DNA of 29,231 bases from Casp-actino8 sp965659595. Lineage in GTDB: Bacteria > Actinomycetota > Acidimicrobiia > Acidimicrobiales > Ilumatobacteraceae. Position numbers and translations under genes: made by a program. Below are positions 1 through 7,147 of the stretch, one piece after another. The stretch is from positions 1-29,231 of the forward strand of contig CBFHWN010000023.1 of the NCBI GenBank assembly GCA_965659595.1, in the 5' to 3' direction. How positions within the stretch are numbered: the first letter of the stretch is position 1; every line of letters starts with the position of its first letter. The notes below the pieces were generated by a model, which made no database searches, was not told where the DNA came from, and saw only the letters and a list, made by a program, of their open reading frames with translations.

Positions 1-354
1 CGGGATGAGTCCGGCCGCCGAGAACCCGATCGCGAACACCACGTAGGCGAGATAGAGCTGCCACTTTTCATTCACCGATCCGAACGACCACAGGGCAGAG
101 GCGCCGATCACACCGCCACCGGCGATCACCCAGCGGGCGTCGAAACGCGCGATCAGGCGGGCGACCACCAGACCACTCGCTCCACTCACCAGGAAGAAGA
201 TCGTGGTGGCGAGCGACACCGAGGACACCTCCCAACCTTTCTCACGGCTGAAGGTGTTGAGGTAGACGGCGAGGCCGTAGAAGCCGAGACCGGCCGTTGT
301 AGTGAGGGCGATGAAGCAGGCAGCGACCACCCGCCATCCGGGGAACTTCGTCAT
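1..354 (-). CDS. MFS transporter, N-terminal part (runs off the left edge)
   Basis: The minus strand is open from an ATG at 354 to the window edge, giving 118 residues. The protein starts MTKFPGWRVVAACFIAL and shows alternating hydrophobic helices: about residues 9-28, 44-63, 72-88 and 96-117. The stretch GFYGLAVYLNTFSREKGW between helices 1 and 2 is typical of the major facilitator superfamily, closest in style to oxalate/formate antiporter-like and monocarboxylate-type members, so it is probably an inner-membrane solute transporter. The substrate cannot be told from this fragment. Its ATG overlaps the TGA of the upstream pterin dehydratase gene (ATGA, 351-354), so the two are probably translated together. 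The family is a confident call; the subfamily is not. Confidence 0.8.
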   Translation of the reverse strand, partial: MTKFPGWRVVAACFIALTTTAGLGFYGLAVYLNTFSREKGWEVSSVSLATTIFFLVSGASGLVVARLIARFDARWVIAGGGVIGASALWSFGSVNEKWQLYLAYVVFAIGFSAAGLIP

Positions 355-602
355 ACGAACTCGTCGGCGATCCGATCGATGGCGTCGGCCAGGCGATGGT
401 CACTGTCGGTGACCGCCCCGGCATCGTGGCTGCGCAACTCGATCACGACCCGATTCCAACTGTTCGACCAGTCGGGATGATGGTTCTGTTCTTCGGCGAC
501 GGCGGCGACCCGGGTCATGAAGTCGAACGCTGCGGCGAAGTCGGCGAACCGAAACTCCCGACGCAGACAGCCGTCCCGTTCTTGCCAGTGTGACGAAGGC
601 AC
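351..602 (-). CDS. phhB: Pterin-4a-carbinolamine dehydratase (PCD/DCoH family)
   Basis: This 83-residue protein dehydrates 4a-hydroxytetrahydrobiopterin, the recycling step after aromatic amino acid hydroxylases; the bacterial role may be broader. The family signature is visible: REFRFADFAAAFDFM, then AEEQNHHPDW with the paired active-site histidines, then a later SHDAGAVTDSDHRLADAI. The length is slightly below the usual 90-110 residues. The start is the GTG at 602: an in-frame stop lies five codons upstream (615-617) and no other start codon falls between. No strong Shine-Dalgarno sequence is seen. It precedes and overlaps the MFS gene by 4 nt. Cytoplasmic. Confidence 0.88.
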   Translation of the reverse strand: MPSSHWQERDGCLRREFRFADFAAAFDFMTRVAAVAEEQNHHPDWSNSWNRVVIELRSHDAGAVTDSDHRLADAIDRIADEFV

Positions 603-662
603 CCGGTCATCTTGTCAGCCGCCTGGAACGATTCCCTCATGGTCGGTATCGTGACCCATGAA

Positions 663-675
663 GGGGAGTATCCCC
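663..675. repeat. 13-bp palindrome in the divergent region before the cation ATPase
   Basis: Arms GGGGA (663-667) and TCCCC (671-675) flank the trinucleotide GTA. It lies in the 173-bp region between the divergent dehydratase and ATPase genes, about 100 bp before the ATPase start. An operator is possible, but nothing in the window identifies a regulator. Confidence 0.35.
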
Positions 676-740
676 GCTGGCAACAGCGAACCGGAGTCGT
701 CAATACGGCCGATAGGCCCGGCCCGGTAGAGAGGGAGAGA

Positions 741-768
741 CCTTCGAAACGCCATCCGCTTTCGAAGG
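741..768 (+). promoter_or_regulatory. Perfect 9-bp inverted repeat covering the ATPase ribosome binding site
   Basis: CCTTCGAAA (741-749) and TTTCGAAGG (760-768) are exact reverse complements separated by 10 nt. The right arm contains the GAAGGA Shine-Dalgarno sequence of the ATPase, whose GTG start is at 776. In RNA this hairpin would hide the ribosome binding site; in DNA it could be an operator. Either reading suggests control of the cation pump. The repeat is seen directly; the role is inferred. Confidence 0.55.
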
Positions 769-775
769 ACATCCT

Positions 776-3541
776 GTGACCGCCTCTCTCGAGAACCGCT
801 CCATCGCCCTCCCCCACACGGCGACGGTCGACGATGTGGTTGCGTCGCTCGTCACCGATGTAGGCGCCGGGCTGTCATCGGCCGAGGTGTCGCAGCGTCT
901 CGCCACCTTCGGACCGAACCGCTTGGCCGAGTCGAAGCGCCGACCGGCGTTCCTGCGTTTCGTCGACCAATTCCGCGACCTGCTCATCACGATCTTGCTC
1001 GCAGCCGCCGTCGTGAGCTTCGCGGTGTCGGGCGAACTGAAGACACCGATCGTCGTGTTGGTGGTGGTGTTCCTGAACGCGCTCATCGGTTTCGTTCAGG
1101 AGAACCGAGCCGAAGCGTCGCTCGAGGCGCTGAAGAAGATGCTGACGGCGTCGAGTCGCGTACGTCGCGACGGCGAAGTGATGGCGGTGGCAACCGACGA
1201 TCTCGTTCCGGGCGACGTCGTGCTCGTGGAAGCCGGCGATCGCATTCCGGCCGACGGACGGTTGGTGTTGGCCGCCAACCTCGAGATCGAAGAAGCCGCC
1301 CTCACCGGCGAGAGTCACCCGTCGGAGAAGTCGACTCTTCTCGTCGACCGGGCCGATGCTCCCCTCGGCGATCGCTCATGTATCGCGTACATGAACACCA
1401 CGGTCACACGAGGCCGGGGGGAATTCGTGGTCACGGCCACGGGCATGAACACCGAGATCGGACGCATCGCCGGACTCCTGCGCGACACCCAGACCGAGAA
1501 GACTCCGTTGCAGAAACAGCTGGAGGGTCTTGCGCACAGCCTCGCCAAGTTGTCGGGCGTGATCGTGGCCGCCGTCTTCGCAATCGGCCTTCTGCGCGGC
1601 AACTCGGTGTCGGAACTGTTGAACCTGGCCGTCGCCCTCGCCGTGGCCACCATCCCCGAAGGCTTACCGGCGGTCACCGCGGTGACACTCGCCGTCGGGG
1701 TGTCGAAGATGGCCAAGAAGAACGCCATCGTGAAACGGCTGGCGAGTGTCGAAACACTCGGCTGTACGAGCATCATCTGCTCCGACAAGACCGGCACTCT
1801 CACCCTCAACGAGATGACCGCCCGACGTCTCGTGGTGCAGAACCGTGACCATGCCGTGACCGGCGAGGGCTACTCCCCCGAGGGCTCGATCGAGAAGATT
1901 CCCGGCGACGTTCCCTTCACCATGGACAACGCCCTCATGGGAATGGCGCTCTGCAACGACGCCGTCATCCGCCACGACAACGACGACTGGCAGTTGGTGG
2001 GCGATCCCACTGAGGGTGCGCTCGTGGTGTTGGCCGCCAAGGGCGGCCTCGACGTGGCCGAAATCCGCACTCGATACCCGCGTGTCGCCGAGGTGCCGTT
2101 CGATTCAGCCACCAAGGTGATGGCCACGTTTCACGAGGTGATCGGCAGTTCAGGTGAACGAGTAGTGCGCATGTTCGTCAAGGGTGCACCCGACGTGGTG
2201 CTCGAACGATCGGCGCACGTGATCAGTTCCGACGGAGAGTCGGTTCCCGCTACCGAGATGCACACCGACCTCGTCGCCCACAACGACCGTATGGCGAACG
2301 AGGGACTGCGAGTTCTGGCCGTTGCGCAACGCGACATCGCGCTCGACGCCTGGAACGAATTCACCGACACGGGCGCCGACCCGTCGATCCTGATGTCGGA
2401 CCTGGTCCTCATGGCCCTCATCGGCATCGTCGATCCGCCCCGACCCGAAGCCAAGGTGGCCATCGCCGAAGCGCGCACAGCTGGCATCACCGTGAAGATG
2501 ATCACCGGCGACCATGCCGTGACGGCACGAGCCATCGGGCGCGAGCTCGGACTCGGCGACGGACAGGGTGACGTGGTGGCGGTGACCGGCAACGACCTCG
2601 ACCAGATGAGCGACGACGAACTCGACGCCCGCATCGACGAGATCTCAGTGTTCGCCCGTGTCGCACCCGAACACAAGATCCGTCTTGTTGCCGCACTACA
2701 ACGCAAGGGTCGTATCGTCGCCATGACCGGCGACGGCGTGAACGACGCACCGGCGTTGAAGAAGGCCGACATGGGTGTGGCGATGGGGATCACCGGTACC
2801 GAGGTGACCAAAGAAGCCGCCACCATGGTGCTCACCGACGACAACTTCGCCACCATCGTGGGCGCCGTCAAGCGTGGGCGCACGATCTACGACAACATCG
2901 TCAAGTTCGTACGCTTCCAACTGAGTACCACGCTCGGCTTCGCCATGCTGTTCTTGGCGGCATCGATCTTCGACATCGCCCACGGCAAGCCGTTTGCGGC
3001 CATTGCGATCCTCTGGGTCAACATCATCATGGACGGCCCGCCAGCCATGGCGCTCGGGCTCGACAAGGGCGATTCCGACATCATGCGTCGATCGCCGCGT
3101 CCGGTGAGCGAAAAGATTCTGACTCCGCAACGTTGGAGTGCGATCGTCTATTCGTCGGTGATCATGGCGATCGGTACCTTGGCCGTACTGATCTGGGCGC
3201 CGGGGCCGGAAGCCGAAGCCGGGATCCCCACTGTGGCTGGCACCATGGCGTTCAACACATTCGTGCTGTTCCAGTTCTTCAACATCTTGAACGCCCGCTC
3301 CGATCGCAACTCGGTATTCCGTCGTCACACGTTGACCAACCCACAACTGTGGATCGCACTCGTGGCCGTGATCGTTCTGCAAGTGGGCGTCACCCATGTG
3401 GGCTTCATGCAGCGCCTCTTCGACACCACGTCGATCTCGGGCGCACAGTGGCTCGCCAGCATCATCATTGCATCATCGGTACTGTGGCTCGAAGAGCTGC
3501 GCAAGACCTTCGTTCGCCGTCGCACGTCACTCAACAGCTAG
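776..3541 (+). CDS. P2-type cation-transporting ATPase (Ca2+-ATPase-like)
   Basis: This 921-residue integral membrane pump is predicted to export cations using ATP. Landmarks in order: actuator TGES (177-180), TM4 PEGLP (294-298), phosphorylation motif CSDKTGTLT with Asp337, hinge TGDGVNDAPAL (651-661), TM5 FQLSTTLG (714-721), and TM6 NIIMDGPPA with Asn749 and Asp753. The N-terminal cation-ATPase domain and the C-terminal group of four helices are present, so the length is normal for the SERCA/PMCA-like P2 family. Asn749 and Asp753 match the TM6 site II ligands, but the TM5 residues that are Asn768 and Glu771 in SERCA are Thr719 and Phe722 here. This suggests one ion per cycle or an altered ion. 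It starts with GTG after a GAAGGA Shine-Dalgarno. HtpX follows 11 nt later, probably in the same operon. Ca2+ is the family default, not proven. Confidence 0.9.
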   Translation: MTASLENRSIALPHTATVDDVVASLVTDVGAGLSSAEVSQRLATFGPNRLAESKRRPAFLRFVDQFRDLLITILLAAAVVSFAVSGELKTPIVVLVVVFLNALIGFVQENRAEASLEALKKMLTASSRVRRDGEVMAVATDDLVPGDVVLVEAGDRIPADGRLVLAANLEIEEAALTGESHPSEKSTLLVDRADAPLGDRSCIAYMNTTVTRGRGEFVVTATGMNTEIGRIAGLLRDTQTEKTPLQKQLEGLAHSLAKLSGVIVAAVFAIGLLRGNSVSELLNLAVALAVATIPEGLPAVTAVTLAVGVSKMAKKNAIVKRLASVETLGCTSIICSDKTGTLTLNEMTARRLVVQNRDHAVTGEGYSPEGSIEKIPGDVPFTMDNALMGMALCNDAVIRHDNDDWQLVGDPTEGALVVLAAKGGLDVAEIRTRYPRVAEVPFDSATKVMATFHEVIGSSGERVVRMFVKGAPDVVLERSAHVISSDGESVPATEMHTDLVAHNDRMANEGLRVLAVAQRDIALDAWNEFTDTGADPSILMSDLVLMALIGIVDPPRPEAKVAIAEARTAGITVKMITGDHAVTARAIGRELGLGDGQGDVVAVTGNDLDQMSDDELDARIDEISVFARVAPEHKIRLVAALQRKGRIVAMTGDGVNDAPALKKADMGVAMGITGTEVTKEAATMVLTDDNFATIVGAVKRGRTIYDNIVKFVRFQLSTTLGFAMLFLAASIFDIAHGKPFAAIAILWVNIIMDGPPAMALGLDKGDSDIMRRSPRPVSEKILTPQRWSAIVYSSVIMAIGTLAVLIWAPGPEAEAGIPTVAGTMAFNTFVLFQFFNILNARSDRNSVFRRHTLTNPQLWIALVAVIVLQVGVTHVGFMQRLFDTTSISGAQWLASIIIASSVLWLEELRKTFVRRRTSLNS

Positions 3542-3552
3542 GAGAATCACCC

Positions 3553-4425
3553 ATGTTCAAGAATTCGATGAAGACGGCGGTGCTGCTGGCCGGACTCGGC
3601 GGACTGATCGTCGGAATCGCCTCACTGCTCGGTGGCGGTTCGTCGAGTGCCGTCATGTTCGGACTCGTGATCGCCCTCGTGATGGTGGGCGGCAGTTACT
3701 GGTTCAGCGACAAGCTGGCCCTGAAGTCGGCCAAGGCCCAGATCGTGACCGAGGCCGACGCGCCCGAGTTCTACCGCATGGTCGCCTCACTCGCCCAGCG
3801 AGCCAACATGCCCATGCCGAGGGTGGCGATCTCGCCGTCCGAGCAGCCCAACGCCTTCGCTACCGGTCGCGGACCCCGCAACGCCGTGGTGTGCGCAACA
3901 CAGGGACTGCTGCGAGCCATGCCGACCGACGAGATCGAAGGTGTGATGGCCCACGAACTCATGCACGTGCGCAATCGCGACATCCTCATCGGATCGGTGG
4001 CCGCTGCCATCGCCACCGCCATTTCGGCCATTGCTCAAATGGCGTACTTCGCGGCTTTGTTCGGCGGTGGCGGGCGTGACGACGATCGACCGAACCCGAT
4101 CGCCATCCTCATGATCTCGATGCTCGCGCCCATTTCGGCGTCGCTCATCCAGATGGCCATCAGCCGCAGTCGTGAATTCGAGGCCGATCGCAGCGCCGCT
4201 CAACTCCTCGGATCGGGAGAGTCGCTCGCTCGGGCGTTGGAGAGGATCGAGATCTTGGCCACCCGTACTCCGATGCAAGTGGCTCCCGCTCAGGCCCAGG
4301 CCTACATCCACAACCCGTTGGCCGAGTTCAAGAATCAGCGTCGTGGATCGGGCGTCAACTTGTCACGGTTGTTCTCGACGCACCCCGACACCGCCGAGCG
4401 CATTCGCCGCCTCCGCGCGTTGTGA
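3553..4425 (+). CDS. htpX: HtpX membrane zinc metalloprotease (M48 family)
   Basis: HtpX proteases degrade damaged or misfolded inner-membrane proteins with the active site on the cytoplasmic side. This 290-residue protein has the expected N-terminal pair of membrane segments (about 8-28 and 32-50), the zinc motif HELMH (His134, Glu135, His138), two further hydrophobic segments (about 147-170 and 182-200), and EFEAD with Glu208 as the probable third zinc ligand. The C-terminal FSTHPDTAERIRRL is typical of the family. A GGAG Shine-Dalgarno (3541-3544) immediately follows the ATPase stop, so the two genes are probably cotranscribed. Pairing a membrane-quality protease with a cation pump suggests an envelope-stress unit (inference). 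Confidence 0.92.
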   Translation: MFKNSMKTAVLLAGLGGLIVGIASLLGGGSSSAVMFGLVIALVMVGGSYWFSDKLALKSAKAQIVTEADAPEFYRMVASLAQRANMPMPRVAISPSEQPNAFATGRGPRNAVVCATQGLLRAMPTDEIEGVMAHELMHVRNRDILIGSVAAAIATAISAIAQMAYFAALFGGGGRDDDRPNPIAILMISMLAPISASLIQMAISRSREFEADRSAAQLLGSGESLARALERIEILATRTPMQVAPAQAQAYIHNPLAEFKNQRRGSGVNLSRLFSTHPDTAERIRRLRAL

Positions 4426-4445
4426 TCGCCGTCGGAGAATCGGAC

Positions 4446-5234
4446 TCAGAGACCGGCGAGGTAGTCGCCCGACACAGCGTCACTCTCATTGTCTGAATCG
4501 GCGGGAGTGAAGGCGGCGTAGCCGTCGCGTTCGAGCACATCAGCCAACTCGGGGCCGCCGGTCTTGACGATGCGGCCTTTCACGAGAATGTGCACCTTGC
4601 TCGGCGTTAGTTCTTCGAGCAGACGGCTGTAATGCGTGATGACCAGGGCACCCACGTTGTCTTCGCGGGTTGCATCCATCACTCGGCGAGCGCAGTCGCG
4701 CAAGGCGTCGATGTCGAGACCCGAGTCGAGTTCGTCGAGAATCGCGATCTTCGGCTTCAGAATCGCCATCTGCATCGTTTCGTTGCGCTTCTTTTCGCCA
4801 CCCGACAGGTCGACGTTGAGCGGACGATCCAGGAACTTCTCATCGAAGTGGATGCGGTCGGCTTCGCGCTTCAACGACCCGGCCAGACCGGCGACATCGC
4901 CCTCACGACCACGGCCCTTCAGAGCTTCGGCCAATGCGGCGCCGAGACTCACGCCCGGCACTTCGGTGGGGTACTGCATGATGAGGTGCAAGCCAGCGGC
5001 TGCTCGCTGCCACGTGGGCAGGGCGAGCATGTCGACACCGTCGAGTAGAACCTGACCTCCGGTCACGGTGTAGCCGGGCTTACCCATCACCACAGCCGAC
5101 AGCGTGCTCTTACCGGCGCCGTTCGGCCCCATGACGGCATGCACTTCACCCGACGAAATCGTGAGATTCACACCGTTCAGGATCTGCTTCCCGGCCACCG
5201 AGGCCGTGAGGTAACGAATTTCAAGAGTGCTCAC
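4446..5234 (-). CDS. sufC: SufC, Fe-S assembly ATPase
   Basis: SufC is the cytoplasmic ABC-type ATPase of the SufBCD scaffold, which builds Fe-S clusters. The 262-residue sequence has Walker A GPNGAGKST (36-44), Q-loop Gln87, signature LSGGE (143-147) followed by KKRNE, Walker B IAILDE with catalytic Glu168, then SGLDIDAL, and H-loop His201. The residue after the catalytic Glu is Leu rather than the common Thr (DELDSGLD). The start is the GTG at 5234, which overlaps the TGA of the Rieske gene by 4 nt. The same frame is open further upstream, but that stretch overlaps the Rieske gene and has no SufC similarity. It is the last gene of the suf cluster. Confidence 0.95.
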   Translation of the reverse strand: MSTLEIRYLTASVAGKQILNGVNLTISSGEVHAVMGPNGAGKSTLSAVVMGKPGYTVTGGQVLLDGVDMLALPTWQRAAAGLHLIMQYPTEVPGVSLGAALAEALKGRGREGDVAGLAGSLKREADRIHFDEKFLDRPLNVDLSGGEKKRNETMQMAILKPKIAILDELDSGLDIDALRDCARRVMDATREDNVGALVITHYSRLLEELTPSKVHILVKGRIVKTGGPELADVLERDGYAAFTPADSDNESDAVSGDYLAGL

Positions 5235-5542
5235 GACCCAACCTCCACGTCGACGTTTCCATCGATCACACGTGCCACGTACACCGGGACCGGCTGGGTG
5301 GCCGGCAAGGTTTCGGGAACCCCCGTCAGGAGGCTGAAAGAACTGGAATGCCGCGGGCACTCGAGCTGCTTCGTCTCGCACCACACTTCGCCGTCCGACA
5401 GCGACACATTGGCGTGACTGCAGATGTCGCCGATGGCGAACACCTCATCGTCGATGCGCACGACAGCCACCGGTGTGCCATTCACGTCGAACTGCTTGGC
5501 CGTGCCGGATTCGAGTTCGTCGAGTTTGCACACAACAGTCAT
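5231..5542 (-). CDS. Rieske-type [2Fe-2S] ferredoxin of the suf cluster
   Basis: This 103-residue soluble protein is a small Rieske ferredoxin. The cluster ligands are visible as Cys41-Ser-His43 and Cys62-Pro-Arg-His65. Proteins of this size resemble the ferredoxin components of ring-hydroxylating dioxygenases and nitrite reductase small subunits, but here it sits between sufD and sufC, an arrangement known from actinobacterial suf operons. Electron supply to, or cluster trafficking within, the assembly machine is a reasonable inference. The ATG overlaps the sufD stop (ATGA) and its own stop overlaps the sufC start, so the three are tightly coupled. Confidence 0.9.
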   Translation of the reverse strand: MTVVCKLDELESGTAKQFDVNGTPVAVVRIDDEVFAIGDICSHANVSLSDGEVWCETKQLECPRHSSSFSLLTGVPETLPATQPVPVYVARVIDGNVDVEVGS

Positions 5543-6717
5543 GACGCCCCTCCGATCGACAGCTTTTGAGCCACGTCGGCCCGCAACGACTGGGCAAGAT
5601 CGCCGACCGGCAACTGGGCGATCACTTCGTCGAAGAAGCCGAGCACAACGAGACGCTGAGCCACATCAGGACGCACCCCACGACTCTCGAGATAGAAGAG
5701 CTGATCTTCGTCGATCGGGCCGACCGTCGAGGCGTGGCTGCACTTCACGTCGTTGGTCTCGATGTCGAGATTGGGCACGCTCTCGGCCCACGCACCTTCC
5801 GAGAGAGTGAGGTTGCGGTTGGTCTGGTAGGCCTGCGAACCCTTGGCGTCGTTCTCGATCTTGATGAGACCGGTGTAGACGCTCTTGGCGTGATCTTGCA
5901 CGGCACCCTTGAAGAGAAGGTCACTGGTCGTACGCGGTGCCGCATGTCGTTGCAGGGTGCGGAAGTCGTGCATCTGCGTGCCACCGGCGAAGTACAGGGC
6001 GACCTGTCGGGTATTGCCACCTTGTTCGAGCAGGTCGGCGCGGGTGGAGACTCGGGCATAGTCGCCGCCGAGGGCCACGGTGGCGAGCAAGGTGTCGGAG
6101 TCGCGATGACCCGACGACATCTGCTCACCGATCTGCCAGGAAGAATCGCCGAGCTGATTGATACCGAGGTAGCGAACCCGCGCGCTCTTGGCCGTACGAA
6201 CGTCGAGCACCGGCACCACGAGCATCGTCTCGCCGTTGGGCGACACGAATCGTTCGACGACAGTGACTTCGCTGTTCTCGGCGGCGTCGATCACGAGACG
6301 TGGGAAGAACGCATTGCCCGTGCCCGACAACTCGTGCGTGACGACGATCGGCTCGGCGACCACGGCATTGCGAGGCACCTGGACGACGACCACGTCCATG
6401 TGCGCGTAGTTGAGGGCGGTGAAGATCTCGAGATCGTCACTCGGCGCGGCGAACAGATCGACCAGCGCCGAGTCGACCGAGGCCGCATCGGCCGGCACGT
6501 GCGTGACGACTGCCGGCGAGCTTCCACCGGCGATCGAGGTGGGCGTGGGCACCGGTGCGAAGTCGGACAACGACAGTTCGTCGATCCGGCTGTAGCGCCA
6601 ATGCTCGGCATCGGTAGTGGGGAACGGTGCCGCAGCCGCCCGTTCGAGGGCCGGAGTACGCACCTGCGACCAGGTGTTTCCCGAGCTGCGCACCATGTCG
6701 GGGGTCAACACGGGCAC
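5539..6717 (-). CDS. sufD: SufD, Fe-S assembly scaffold subunit
   Basis: SufD is the beta-helix partner of SufB in the SufBC2D scaffold. The 392-residue protein shows the family order: an N-terminal helical region with TTDAEHWRYSRIDEL, a long beta-rich middle, and the C-terminal block CSHASTVGPIDEDQLFYLESRG followed by VAQRLVVLGFFDEVI. The start is placed at the GTG at 6717. A TAATAT box (minus strand, 6729-6724) lies exactly 6 nt before it, and no Shine-Dalgarno is present, which fits a leaderless transcript. An ATG at 6696 is the alternative start. The gene follows the four-cysteine protein after 47 bp; that gap holds one of the two shared dyads, so sufD may have its own regulated promoter. 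Confidence 0.93.
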   Translation of the reverse strand: MPVLTPDMVRSSGNTWSQVRTPALERAAAAPFPTTDAEHWRYSRIDELSLSDFAPVPTPTSIAGGSSPAVVTHVPADAASVDSALVDLFAAPSDDLEIFTALNYAHMDVVVVQVPRNAVVAEPIVVTHELSGTGNAFFPRLVIDAAENSEVTVVERFVSPNGETMLVVPVLDVRTAKSARVRYLGINQLGDSSWQIGEQMSSGHRDSDTLLATVALGGDYARVSTRADLLEQGGNTRQVALYFAGGTQMHDFRTLQRHAAPRTTSDLLFKGAVQDHAKSVYTGLIKIENDAKGSQAYQTNRNLTLSEGAWAESVPNLDIETNDVKCSHASTVGPIDEDQLFYLESRGVRPDVAQRLVVLGFFDEVIAQLPVGDLAQSLRADVAQKLSIGGAS

Positions 6718-6720
6718 AGG

Positions 6721-6750
6721 GAAATATTACTACCGAGATAGTGGAAATTC
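6721..6750 (-). promoter_or_regulatory. suf dyad copy A with predicted leaderless promoter of sufD
   Basis: This 30-bp element reads (plus strand) GAA-n5-ACTACCG-nn-ATAGT-n3-AATTC. It matches the copy at 8592-8621 at 21 of 30 positions with identical spacing. It has twofold symmetry in its inner (ACTA/TAGT) and outer (GAA/TTC) parts. The minus-strand TAATAT (-10-like) lies inside it and ends 6 nt before the sufD GTG, so a bound protein would block that promoter. Likely an operator for an Fe-S responsive regulator such as SufR, IscR or another Rrf2 protein; no such regulator gene is in the window. Confidence 0.6.
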
Positions 6751-6764
6751 CCCGGCCGGAGCCG

Positions 6765-7118
6765 TCACTTTTTCGGCTTGCGGCGGAAGACTCGCTTCCA
6801 ACGCGGAGTGGAGTTCCACTCGCGCTCAGCTTGCACGTCGGCCATCATCTGCGCACCAACGGAGTTGATGATGTCTTCGGCTTGATCGAGGATCGCAGCC
6901 GCCGACCCGTCGTCGAGACCCGGCGGTTCGTCAGGTGTGCGCGGCGTGACGAGTGAGCCGTAACTCCATCCGGCATCGGGACGTCGGCCGTAGCCCGAAC
7001 AATTGTCGGGGCAACGCCACGGCGCATCAGGCGCGAGATCGAGGTTGCACTTTCGTACGGTGTCGCCATTCGGATACGTGCGACTCTCGAAGTTCTTGCA
7101 CTCTTGACGCATCGGCAT
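6765..7118 (-). CDS. Unknown four-cysteine protein inside the suf cluster
   Basis: I do not recognise this 117-residue protein. It has exactly four cysteines, all in the first 40 residues: Cys7, Cys24, Cys36 and Cys40 (C-x16-C-x11-C-x3-C), with CKNFESRTYPNGDTVRKC and APWRCPDNC as the key blocks. This looks like a small metal or Fe-S binding domain. A GYGRRPDAGW linker, an acidic helix (about 75-100) and a very basic C-terminus (RWKRVFRRKPKK) follow. No signal peptide or membrane segment is seen. It lies 29 nt after sufB, before sufD, so a role in cluster assembly, carriage or sensing is plausible but unproven. The start is the ATG at 7118; an ATG two codons later is equally possible. Confidence 0.75.
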   Translation of the reverse strand: MPMRQECKNFESRTYPNGDTVRKCNLDLAPDAPWRCPDNCSGYGRRPDAGWSYGSLVTPRTPDEPPGLDDGSAAAILDQAEDIINSVGAQMMADVQAEREWNSTPRWKRVFRRKPKK

Positions 7119-7147
7119 AACTCTTGCGACCCTAGCGCGACAGGCGG

